DNA of 37,895 nucleotides, from the NCBI GenBank assembly GCA_003427395.1, contig BFEA01000080.1:1424400-1462294 (forward strand), given 5' to 3'. The number at the start of each line of letters is the position of its first letter. The first letter of the stretch is position 1. The notes under the pieces are model-generated. The model had not been told where the DNA came from, ran no database searches, and worked only from the letters and a program-made list of their open reading frames with translations. The stretch comes from Chara braunii. Taxonomy: Eukaryota > Streptophyta > Charophyceae > Charales > Characeae. Of this stretch, positions 10,429 to 20,155 are shown piece by piece. Position numbers and translations under genes: made by a program.

Positions 10429-11759
10429 CTAGAATGCTAATCTCAACTCTTCTCTTGCCACAAACTTTTTCAGCCTCGTTCCCGATACCCAGTCCTTCCA
10501 TTTTGTTCCATTCAGCTCCTCAATCTGGTAGGTGTCAAAGTTTTCATACCGTACAATCCGATATGACCCTAACCATCTCTTGTCGAACTTCCTAGACCAC
10601 TGCTTCTCTAGGGACGAGTCGTACAATAATATGACATCCCCCACCGCCAAAGGTGTCTTTCGTACGTGCGCCATTTGATCCCATCGAGCCTTGTCTTCCA
10701 TACGACTGCTTTCCATCTGGTTGGATGCCTTCCGAATTCTCTCTTCAATCACACTCACTTGTCGTGTTCGAATATCGAACAACTCCTCGAAAGACAGGTT
10801 GGTTTCCAAGTCCTGGCCCCTCCAGGTTTTCAAGAAACTCTCAATTGGAAAGGTAGTGTGCCTTCCATACCATAGCGTGGTCGGTGCGTACTTAGTGGTC
10901 CTCCTCACTGTGACATTCTCGATGAAAAAGGTTGCCCTCAGATATCTAGGTCACTGATTGGGCCTACCTTCAGTCCATTTGGCTAGAAGGTTCGTGATTG
11001 TACTATGCCCTCTTTCGACCGGAGCATTTGCCTGGGGTGTGCGACGGTGGTATAATTAGCCACCACGCCATATGCTGATAACAACTCTTGCACCTCCAAA
11101 CAGGTAAACTCCGATCCTCTGTCCATCACAAACTCCTTGACAAACGGATAACACATGTAGTACTCTTCGATGCAACTCACCAGAACCGTACCGGTCTTTG
11201 TACGTATGGCTCGACCATCTACAAAGTCAGTGATAATTTCTCGTGCATCGAAGATGTAATTGTTGCCATGATTTCCAACAGGCATGAATGATAGGTTAAA
11301 ATGTACTACGTCCCCCACTTTCATTTCTAGCCTCGGATGCAATGACTCACTTGACCTCTAGGGCGACCTCTCTTGGCAGGGTACACAAGACTGACAGAAC
11401 TTAATGACCATCCCCAACATCCTATTCCAGTAATACAGTTCGTTTATCTTGGTGCACGTGGCATTTATCCCTCGATGTCCTCCTACTATGCCATCATGCA
11501 ATGCCGCCATGATATCGATCTGCAAATTTCTCCCACATACAACCCTCTTGGGATTCCCCACTTGTCTCTTTATGAAAAAATGGTCGTCCCTTACCAGATA
11601 GAGGTGCCTTATCTTCTGGGTCTTCTCGCTTGCCTCCCTATCCCTCATTTCACATGATAGAAGAAGTACTAGTTCCAAGTAGATTCCATCATACTCTTCT
11701 GTACGGGACGCTTCTTTAATCTCTCCTTCCCCAAACTCGTCGTCTTTGCTCTCTGACAC
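10429..11759 (-). pseudogene. Ty3/gypsy integrase (zinc-binding, core, C-terminal), broken
   Basis: The N-terminal HHCC zinc-binding module is clear (HDGIVGGHRG, KINELYYW, then CQSCVPCQ). After an in-frame TAG at 11358-11360 the catalytic core follows: FNLSFMPVG, where the first catalytic Asp is replaced by Asn; YPFVKEFVMDRGSEF, which holds the second Asp; and YGVVANYTTVAHP. A 1-bp loss in the C run at 11034-11037 (read on minus) shifts the frame. The expected catalytic Glu codon is at 11014-11016 in the other frame. A stop at 10951-10953 sits where a Trp is expected. The C-terminal part (10908-10429) has HTTFPIESF, VGDVILLYDSSL and the GPY/F-like WLGSYRIV. No chromodomain follows. The element cannot encode an active integrase. 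Confidence 0.9.
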
Positions 11760-12445
11760 TAAGTTTTCACCTCAGCCAGATTCAATGAGCCCCTATTGTC
11801 AAAGTTTCCTTGCAGAAGCGTATTAGTAAAAAGATACATTCCTCCCATCAACTCCCCGTGCCTCTCTACCTGATTATGACCTTCTTCTATTGTCCTTACC
11901 TCGTCTACCAGACTATGAGTGTTTGTCGGTGCCAACTCTATCATCCACTGAACGTCCTTACCACCCCATGGGTCTTTTTCCTCAAATGGTTTAAGCACTA
12001 ACTTTGCCTTTTGCTCATACCCTCTTGGCGCTAACCATATAAGGTGACCGATGCAGTTTGACACTCGCAGGGACCACTTGTTGATATGGAGACGAACATC
12101 CTCCTCTTGATCCACGAATCCATGAACCAGCGGCGTATCTTCTACCGCCTCTTCGTCTGGCTTGTCCCGGTTGATGCGACTCAATCCATCTGCTTTACTC
12201 TTGCTTCCTGAAGTTCTCCCCAATTCGAAATTGAACATCCAGATGTATGTCAACCATCTGGCAACCGTTGGATCTGATGAGGTGTAATTCTTTAAGGAGC
12301 AAGCAAGCGCAGTCGGGTCCACCCTAAAAGTGAACCTCCTGCCAAAGATATAATTCCGGAAGATTCTTAGGCGATGAAGGACCGCGAGTGCCTCCTTCTT
12401 GAACTGAGAGTAGTTCCTCTCAGTCGTATTAAGAGTTTCTCTCAA
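11759..12445 (-). pseudogene. Ty3/gypsy RNase H and tether region, broken
   Basis: The frame reads NTTERNYSQFKKEALAVLH, then FRNYIFGRRFTFRVDPTAL, ARWLTYIWMFNFEL and SKADGLSRI. These are the hallmark RNase H segments of Ty3/gypsy Pol, in the right order after reverse transcriptase. The rest up to 11759 is a charged linker leading to integrase. The frame changes near 12435 relative to reverse transcriptase and again near 11770 relative to integrase, so at least two indels flank it. Confidence 0.88.
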
Positions 12446-12491
12446 ACCTCAGCGGTCTTTCCTTTCTTTCAATGTCTGTCTGAATTATGAC

Positions 12492-13704
12492 TTATCCCAA
12501 GGCAGTCGGCTCAATGTCCGTCTCAATAACAAAGGGCCTCACCTCAGTGACCTCGTAGTCTGCCGCCCCTAACACCAATCCTCCTTCCTTGAACTCCACC
12601 TTCATTCCTGCCACGACCTTTTCCTGATCCTCACCCCGAACCCACTCCTGATCCGAACACACCAACTTTCTCAAATGCTCCGTCCTGGCAACAAAGTTCT
12701 TGATGAAGCTTCTCCAAAATCCACATGTGCCATGGAAGCTTCTGACATCTGTTATTGAATGGAATGAGACTAACCATTTAATAATTTCGTCTTTCTTTTT
12801 CATATCTGGCCAAGGACCATTCTCGCTACAGACAAACCCCAAGATGGTAGCTTGCCTAATGCAGTGTCTGGATTTAGCTCCGCTTGCCATAAGATTATGC
12901 TCTTCTAGCAAGCTCAAGACTTTATCAGGGTCCTGGACATGCTACTAAACAAATCGCCTTATTCCTGACATAACTTCATCCTCTTCCCTTTCTTTTGGCC
13001 TTTTTACGACCAAGTCATCAATATACGGTCCGGTGATATGTTGACTGACAGTCTGCATGACCCGCATCATATGTCTTTGAACCATCGCCACTGCATTAGT
13101 CCATCCCTGTGGGGCCACATTCATGTGGATTAACCCTTTAGGCGTATACATTGTTGTCACAGGTCTATCCGGCGGGTCAACAGGAAACTGGTCATACCAA
13201 AAATAAAGGTCTATAAGCGAAATTATAGGCCTTCCTGTGCATGACTCAGATAGTGCGCCCACATTCAACAAACCTCTCGCGTCTTGCACGATTCCAGCAT
13301 TCAGTCGCTGCAAGTCTTGCACCCACTGTAGCGTCACATTATGTTTAACAAAACAAAACCACGAGGACGCATACAGCTCGCTGGAATAGTCAGCGACATG
13401 CGTTCGAAACCTTGCCATCCAGGTAGTCCACCACCTTCTTTTCTTCGTCAGGATTGGGGTATCGCGCACCTCTTACATTTTGTGGCTCATACGGTACGGT
13501 ATGAATTTGAATCATTGGAATTTTATCCATGTCCAACCTCCCACGCTGATCGTCATCGAAAGCATAGGCGTGGTGCCTCTTCTTCATCAAGTCCACCATC
13601 AGGATTTCTTCTTGGGTTGAAAGGAAACCAAGCTCCCTTACTATCAACTTCCCCTCATTCTCCTTGTCGATACGACATGGGTCAATCGTGCTCTGTTCCC
13701 TCAT
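12492..13704 (-). pseudogene. Ty3/gypsy reverse transcriptase, broken
   Basis: The N-terminal palm begins with KIPMIQIHTVPYEP and RYPNPDEEKKVVDYLDGK. A single-base gain in an A run at 13407-13409 moves the reading to the next frame. That frame continues with HVADYSSELYASSWFCFVK, LQWVQDLQRLNA, RPIISLIDLYFWYDQFPV and GLIHMNVAPQGWTNA. The catalytic YIDD box (PYIDDLVVK) is intact, as is the Asp in SLIDLY. Two consecutive stops (TAG TAG) lie near 12942-12947. The thumb and connection then resume in the same frame (LLEEHNL, TDVRSFHGTCGFWRSFIKNF, PFVIETD). One frameshift and two stops make the enzyme non-functional as it stands. Confidence 0.93.
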
Positions 13705-14850
13705 TCGTTGTATCAGTCCACGTTCCGTTCATAATGAGCTCCCTCGTCTTCTGTAACGGGAATGAGAACCGGGCGATACTTCTTGCCTATGGTCTTGTAC
13801 CGCCTTTGGGAACCCTACTTGAGTCGTTCCCTAAAAAAGGTCGGCTGACAGTTTGTGCTTGCATCATCACAGGGTCCCTTCCTCCTCCAAGAAACTGATA
13901 GGTGAGTTTCACCTCCTTTACTTGAGGTTTTTCCAAGACTTGTTCCCTTAATGCCTTAATGACCTCTGAGTATGCCAACTCATGGGCCGCCATCAGGTAC
14001 ATTGCGTTATTCACATCGGTTAGAATTAGTGAAAGCACCTCTGTCCTTTCTTCCTCTTCTGGCTCCTATAGGAGTCGCCGCCGCTCACTTTCAGACTCTT
14101 CAATCGTGAGCGAGTCAGGATTGGGTCGGTTCCTTATACTACAGGGTCCCGTGTTCCTACAGGTGACAATCTCGTAGTTCCCACATGTCGGATCGCACAT
14201 GAGTATGATCATTGTTCCATCGTGCTTATTGAAGATTCGAGTCTCCGTCCTGCATAAAAACGATCTCCCAGAAGAATGACGTGGTCTACATCAGGCATGA
14301 CGAAGAAGCAAATTCTCGCCTTCACCTTACCAACCTCGATGACCACATTCGAGGTTGTCCCACAAAATACCGCCTTACAGTTAACATCATGCAAGATGCC
14401 TCAATCTGAGCGGTCTATCTCCATCCCTAGCCTAAGTGAATCAACTTCTCTAATGATATTCATCTCTGCCCCTGTATCTACCATCGCTGTGCACTTTGAT
14501 CCTTTCACCACCAAGTCTTTTGACTCACAAGTCACACACTTTCAGTCTATCTTTGTTCCTGTTTCTGCCCATTCTGCCTCTTTCGCAGAATTGTACTCAG
14601 ATGAACGTCGACACCAACCGCCGCGACAATCTATCCTTCAGCCTACCACGGAACCTTGGATCAGATGTTAGGATATCTTTTAGGTTCATGAGGTCAATGT
14701 GACCCGCAAACAACCTATCCACCATTCTTTCTACGTCAAATCCTTCCTCTAGCCGAACCGCATACTTATTTTTTTTTGGCGCCACATTGCGCAAAATCAG
14801 TTCGGCTTCCTCATGACTCCTCTCTTCTTGGCCCTTTGCTGTACTCACCT
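13705..14850 (-). pseudogene. Retroviral-type aspartic protease and flanking Pol linker, broken
   Basis: On minus, KCTAMVDTGAEMNIIREVDS carries the DTGA active-site signature (DTGAE at 14464-14478). Downstream come VIEVGKVKARICFFVMPDVDH and ILLGDRF, the usual flap-to-ILG succession of retropepsins. A TGA at 14401-14403 separates the active site from this second half. The upstream frame (14848-14597) reads EEAELILRNVAPKK and LEEGFDVERMVDRLFAGH, a segment I associate with this element family. The downstream linker (14038-13787: MYLMAAHELAYSEVIKALRE) leads to reverse transcriptase after a TAG, a 1-bp loss and a TGA between 13787 and 13705. Confidence 0.85.
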
Positions 14851-15495
14851 ATCCTCCTCCTGGTGAAGCCTTTCATCTTCCTCATCTTCATTAGTGTCCT
14901 CTTCGACCTCCACAGACTTTTTTCTTCGTTCTTGCTTATACTCACTCTGAGGAGGCTCCTGGCTAGCGCTCACCTTAGCCTGTCCTCTGGTTCGGGCTGC
15001 CAGTGCGGCACCCCAGGGTACCCCTATTGTGCTGATACTGACTCCGGGCCGGATTCATAGAGGAAGACCTTGGGGAGATTAATATTCCACTCCTTCACTT
15101 TCTCACATATACCTACCAGCTTTCGCTGGTATCTCCCCAACTTTTCCTACAAGTCTTTCATCTTACCTAGGAGGATTGACGTAGACTCCACCTCTTTATC
15201 CGTGCCCTCACCGTCTGACTTAATGACTATAGTCTCTTCTTTTATAACTCCTGTTTGTAGCCTTTGAGTTACCTCTTCGCCACTTTCCACGTCTTCCACC
15301 CTTATAGGTAGTCCTCATTTTCCTGCCACAGTCTAAACATGTTTGTGACGCTGGTCGCGCGGCTACCCGTTTAAGGGCCTCCTGCCTTACCCCGCCAAGG
15401 ATCTTTGGGTCAATATACTCCCTGAATTGATCATAAATATCTCCTTCCATATTTGAAGAGATCAGTTCATTTCTCTCATCATTTCGTCTCGTTTC

Positions 15496-15537
15496 GCAGA
15501 AAAGTATTATATGACCTTGCTTGTCACAATGCTGACA
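15496..15537 (-). other. CCHC zinc knuckle of first Gag
   Basis: Codons spell C-Q-H-C-D-K-Q-G-H-I-I-L-F-C, an exact CX2CX4HX4C nucleocapsid motif preceded by PRFDWWNA. All four metal ligands are present. Confidence 0.9.
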
Positions 15538-16511
15538 AAGGGCATTCCACCAGTCGAAACGAGGTCTTTCATACCCTTAACCTCCTCCTCGGTCATCTTG
15601 CTTACCTTGATCCTGATAACCTTGGCCATTCCATTGACCACCTCGGCCTCGACCATTTATACCTCGTCCTCTTCCGCCGCCCCGACCTCCATTCCCTTGG
15701 TTGCCTTGCCCTTGATTTCCTCCTCCCACCACGCTAGCTTGTGAACTTTGCTGAACGGGCGGTGGAGGTGGCACCATAGGCTGGGTCTGAGCTGCAGGGT
15801 AGCTAGGAGGTGATGCATTTGCTTGAGTCCCTAAGTATGGTACTATCTGTCCCGGCGGAACCTGACCGCCCCACGGTACAAAGGTGTTAAAAACAGGCCA
15901 TGGCCACTGTCCATATGGTGGTGGCCCTGCTTGTGAGGGTCCCACACTACTTGATGGCGCTGCCATACTTGGCGAGGCCACTGCCAATGCCTGAGGTGCT
16001 TGCCCCTTTCCGGAGCCTTGTCCCCTTTGTGTCAGATTGCGCTGCTTACGCTGCGTCTTTACAAGGTGCTGAGGCACTAACTCCTCTTCTTCCCACTCTT
16101 CCTTAATGGCTCCCTCTGCCATCGACTTTTTCCCCTTTCCTTGAATCGTGGTCACCACCTTCTTTTGTGCCATGGAGTTTTTTTCATAGACCAACTCCGC
16201 AAGTACATCCGTGATGATCCTTTTTACTCCTGGGGTCCCCGAGGCGGTCGCATTACACTCTTTTTTTTCCGCCTATGTTGGCGCATCTAGTACTGCTCGA
16301 CCTGGTCCCGATCCCCTTCTTCTACCTTTTTGACGATCGTGGCCTAGGTGAGCTTTTCACTGCCCCCACCTCGCTCCATCAACTCATGAGTCTCCGAAAA
16401 GTTGAACATCCCTAGGAAGATGACACATTATGCCTCTTCCAAAATCCCTGGGACCTTCCTTGCCTTTTTCTTGAATTCTTAAGTCAGGACCCCAACGGTG
16501 GTAAAGTCGTC

Positions 16512-16605
16512 CTTGTCCATTGCCTCCATGTCTGCCGCCGTCAGCAGGCCATCACCGTCCTTGTCCATTGCCTCCATATCTGCCGCCATCAGCAGGCCAT
16601 CACCC
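16512..16605 (-). repeat. 48-bp in-frame tandem duplication inside Gag
   Basis: Units start at 16512 and 16560 and differ at only a few bases. Being 16 codons long, the duplication repeats the residues DGLLxAADMEAMDKD without changing the frame. The repeated peptide is acidic and resembles a calcium-binding loop only superficially. Confidence 0.93.
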
Positions 16606-16930
16606 AACTTGTACTTTTTCTGCATGCCATCTTTAAACCAAGCCCAACTGCCATTTGCCGCAGCTATAACCTTTTCCACTTCTGTGTGGAGCCCATGGTG
16701 TATGTACGTTAGGATGCACTGAAACTTCACTTCATCGGCCAGACCTACCATTGCCTATTCAACCAGTTTTATCCAGTCTGAAACTCGTTCCCGAATGAAC
16801 AGGAAAGTGTTGATCTCAGGGACATTGCTTTATGCTCTTTCGCCCCTGTCCAAAGCCTCGACTAAGTCATTAATGGTAAACCGTTTTACCACACCATCTT
16901 GGTTGATCTTTTGATTTAAACCATTCCTGT

Positions 16931-17334
16931 TAAGAAAAAGTAAAAACTTCATACAACAAATTGACCCATCTGATTACTTAATCAACTTCCTACTTAGCCT
17001 AATCACGGTCCAATCTTAACAGATACTACCGTTTTCTATTTTTCTAGACCCACCTTAACAAGCTGGTTTCCACTACCGGACTTCCTTCACGTCCCAAGGG
17101 AGACATAGTTCTTACCTTGTAATCATTAGTCAGACAACCAACCAGAATAAATATAATACTTTATTAATAGTAAGTTACTTAGATACTTTTCTCACCTAAA
17201 CAAAGCTTCACATACTTTGCCTTAGAAATCGAGTAAAACTTCCTCGCATGCCTAGTTCCGACTTTCCCATACCCGGATGTCGTTCCATCAGGGACAACAG
17301 TAGGTGACCGTATATCCCCGGCAATGGCGTCACC
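16931..17334. other. Leader between LTR-like block and Gag; no gene seen
   Basis: About 400 bp of AT-rich sequence where the primer-binding site and 5' untranslated region of the element should lie. I looked for a tRNA-complementary sequence beginning TGG on the minus strand next to the block and found no convincing match. Confidence 0.4.
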
Positions 17335-17740
17335 TATCAAGCGCATCGGTCTCGCGTAGGACAGGACCCTTCCGACCGCGTCACGCAGGAGTTGGTCTAC
17401 TCACGATACACATGGAGCTTCCGCAAGTCTCTCCAACCGAGTGCGCCAACCATACCTCTCGCGAGCCCCTACCACATTACAGGGCCTACGCGAGGTCCAA
17501 CTTACATCCACCTGCAGGAACTGTCACCTCCTTTCGGTGGTGTATCCCCACCGAGCTACTAGTCCATAGTATGAAAGTAAATCAGTTGCAATCGCAGAGG
17601 TGGGTCAATCGAGGGCGTTTCACGTATGTCGTAGCATAGGGGGTACGCGCGGTTCTACTCCTCTATCGGACCCGCATGCGAACGGACGCCTTGGGGGGCT
17701 GGAGTCCCAAACGCGACTAGTCGTCGGTCGACTAGGACGT
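17335..17740 (-). repeat. LTR-like block, right copy (presumed 5' LTR part)
   Basis: It matches the left copy at 5050-5470 over its whole length by eye and lacks that copy's internal duplication. It lies upstream of the minus-strand gag, the position of a 5' LTR. The sequence on its right is unrelated by eye to the sequence right of the left copy. The pair may therefore be very diverged LTRs of one element, or parts of two related families. Confidence 0.7.
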
Positions 17741-17991
17741 CTCCCACTCACCACGCATTACACCATGCTTAAAACAAAAAAATAAAACACACACACAAAA
17801 AAAACAAACAAACTACACAGCAACACTCCTAGTCCCTTTCTGTCAAACCCATAACCTTTCGACGCGGAAAATCGGTTAGGCGACACACACGAGTCTTAGT
17901 ATAAATCCGCGCGGACGAAAGGCGTTCTCATATCAACGAGCAATGCAATGATGACGTATTATGTAGTACCCATAATCACGTGGTCCTTGAT

Positions 17992-18246
17992 AATCTCAAG
18001 GGTCTCGTTTGACAATCAAGTGTCGGCTGACACACGCCTTGAGGGATTAATCTCTCGATGCTAGACAACCGTCAAGTGTGGCGAGAACCACACCCTTTTC
18101 TGCACCCTGTGGAGAGTGGGTGGTAAACAGGTTCATACATGTGGCGACAATCGTCTCTTGTTACCCTGGAGACCAGCTCTATCATCCAGGGCTTGAAAAA
18201 AACTGAAGGGTTTTGACTTTGACGACTGTCACGGACTACAACGTCC
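17992..18246. repeat. Stem-loop series right of LTR-like block
   Basis: TAATCTCAAGG at 17991-18001 pairs with CCTTGAGGGATTA at 18037-18049 apart from two bulged G. It encloses two small hairpins, TTGA/TCAA at 18009-18019 and GTGTC/GACAC at 18020-18033, giving a three-way-junction shape. Further perfect stems follow at 18076-18093 (GTGTGG, 6-nt loop), 18103-18122 (CACCC), 18164-18191 (CCCTGGA, 14-nt loop) and 18233-18246 (GGAC). They occupy the presumed U3 side of the LTR. Confidence 0.65.
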
Positions 18247-18249
18247 AGC

Positions 18250-18790
18250 TATAAAAACTCTAAAAAAACAAAAGGTAAAAATGATCTCCCTTTTCTCTCA
18301 ATGCATAATCTATTAAACCTTTACGCGCAGTCACAATAGGTCGCGTTAACACTCGAGGCGTATGTATGTACATATACATATATAAAAGGTTATAAATATG
18401 TGACGATCACTTCTTACAATCACAGTGAGACTCCTCTTAGTATATATATGTATGTGATCGCAGACAGTCAAATCAAGAGTCTAAATCACAAACAAACATG
18501 CAATCACATAAAAGATTCAACTAAAGTTTTCGCACTACACAGGGTCAACTTCAACCATTCTCTGCACTCATACCCCTTCGCTTAATCCACACAAGCCCCA
18601 ACGTTTGTACAACCCTCCAAAACAAATACTCAGTATCTTTGTTAAATGATCATTCAATAAAAGTCCGGGTGAAAACCTTAATAAAATAATTAAAATCACC
18701 AGGGCTAAAACCGTGAGGTTGGGTAACGATGTCGGGCGGTTGCCTACCAGCCGAAGGTTTTATTTCTTTTGAAATGAAAAATATTTTTCT
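18250..18790. other. AT-rich sequence with TATA-like boxes; no gene
   Basis: Contains TATATAAAAGG near 18380 and GTTATAAATATG beside it, readable as TATA boxes in either direction. If the LTR extends this far it would be promoter-bearing U3, but no end of the LTR could be fixed. Confidence 0.35.
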
Positions 18791-18795
18791 CCTTT

Positions 18796-19110
18796 TTGTT
18801 GCTTTTGCGTGGTTTTGACATATGCATGCCTGTGGATATGGTGTTTATGGATGTCCTCGGGCGTCCGGGTCTTCATACTAACTCTGTGATTGGCTGGAGG
18901 GATGGTCCGAACCTTGGGCGCAAGCGGGCTCGGACGGATCATGAAAGATTGCAGTTTCGGTGCCGAGATCTCAAAAAGCCAGGGAAGGCAATGTGCATCA
19001 GAAGGGTCCTTGATCAGATGAGAAACAGGCAGCCGGTAAAGGTCAGGGAGCTCGATTATGAATGGTCACCGGACTACCGCAGGTGTACTTATCGGCTCGT
19101 ACCTCACTGA
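18796..19110 (+). CDS. Unrecognised open frame, 104 codons
   Basis: The frame opens at an ATG and encodes a basic protein (MLLLRGFDICMPVDM start; later RCRDLKKPGKAMCIRRV and ELDYEWSPDYRRC). I recognise no family. The base composition is higher in G and C than the AT-rich flanks. The minus strand from 18760 to 19440 is also open in pieces rich in Pro and Ser, so it is unclear which strand, if either, ever coded. Confidence 0.2.
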   Translation: MLLLRGFDICMPVDMVFMDVLGRPGLHTNSVIGWRDGPNLGRKRARTDHERLQFRCRDLKKPGKAMCIRRVLDQMRNRQPVKVRELDYEWSPDYRRCTYRLVPH

Positions 19111-20155
19111 TCTGCCGTACCAAGAGATCGGGGTGAGGGACGCCTGCATTATTGAGGGGGTGGGCTTCAGTAACAAGAGACGGGGAAAGGGGGCGTGATG
19201 GGGCCAAGATGGGCATTTGCTGCGGAATGATATCCTCGATGATCAAGGTGAGGGGACTATCGGACTGGCGCGCTCAAGGGGGAGTACAATGAGCATCGGA
19301 GACGGCGCGGTCAAACCAACAGGGCCGGTCAATTTGGAACTCTTCGCAAGATCCAGCTGAGATCGGAGGAGAAACTGGGAGCTTGGGTTTCGCCGTGGTG
19401 TTGGAAACAAGATCTCCTGCAATATGAGGGGGGATTTCAACTTAAAGCCATACCTCCTTCTCCTTGCTTAAGGTACGGGGTGGGGTGGCTCGGCAACAGG
19501 AAGGCGAACCTGGGTCGGGTGATAGTGAGTAGGCACCATAAAAAGCAGGAAAGGTGAACGCGCCCCTGCAAGGCTTGATAACTGTCAGAGGGAGATGGCG
19601 CGCACTCGTTGGTCTTCTTGGCAACCACCCGGATACAACAGTTAGTAGAGAGCGCGTGCATACCCCTGGATAACTGTCGAGCGACCCAAGAGCAGAGGAG
19701 AGGGGGGCTGATGGCACGCACTGAGGCGAGAATGTGGGGCAGGTACGGACGGCAGGTGAGGGGCGAACGATAATACCGGCGGAGTTACGCTGCGTGATGA
19801 ATCAGGAAAGGAAGGAGGAAGCAATCCGAGGAGTAGGGAGGGAGATTGGAAGAGGAATTGGGTTGGTACATTCCTGACCGCAACACCGATGACTACAAAT
19901 ATAGAAAGACTGTCGAGAACAATGTTCCTAATGGTATGGCGCGAGGTCCACACCTCGGACACTAACTATTGAATCCTCAAAAATGACTTCAGAAGTGAAA
20001 AATATTATCTCCCTATCACGCCACATGTTTCTTCTCCATACGATGTCATTGGGTGACCATCCAGTAGTCGCAAATGATTTGAGCATTTTGTGAAACAACA
20101 AAATATTGTTCAAACAATATTTGAATGAGACAAAATTAAGGCTAACGTTCTTCAC
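19111..20155. other. No gene recognised
   Basis: GC-rich to about 19950, then AT-rich. Several overlapping minus-strand frames of about 90-105 codons exist but share the same DNA in different frames and match nothing I know. Confidence 0.45.

Larger units (their letters stand above)
14851..16930 (-). pseudogene. Gag polyprotein with CCHC knuckle, broken
   Basis: The first recognisable residues near 16927 (NGLNQKINQDGVVKRF) are followed by NTFLFIRERVSDWIKLVE and VGLADEVKFQCILTYIHHGL, a helical capsid-like region with stops at about 16830 and 16750. A Gln/Pro/Gly-rich segment (16194-15577) with PPPPPVQQ and repeated GRGRG stretches follows. It leads into a perfect CX2CX4HX4C knuckle (CQHCDKQGHIILFC, 15496-15537). 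After the knuckle a charged coiled-coil-like region (KMKDL, EKLGRYQRKL, EKVKEW) and a Glu-rich stretch run into the protease. Upstream of 16930 the minus strand reads CTTAACAG before GAATGG, which resembles a splice acceptor, so the true start may lie in another exon. Confidence 0.82.

Noticed and set aside
13341-13898. A 185-codon plus-strand gene
   Set aside because: Antisense shadow of the reverse transcriptase, which has an unmistakable YIDD box on minus.
16541-16600. A calcium-binding EF-hand suggested by DKDGDG in the duplicated Gag peptide
   Set aside because: The acidic loop lacks the full 12-residue pattern and flanking helices, and it arises from the junction of a tandem duplication.
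16931-17334. A primer-binding site for initiator tRNA-Met
   Set aside because: No TGGTATCAGAGC-like sequence on the minus strand next to the right LTR-like block.
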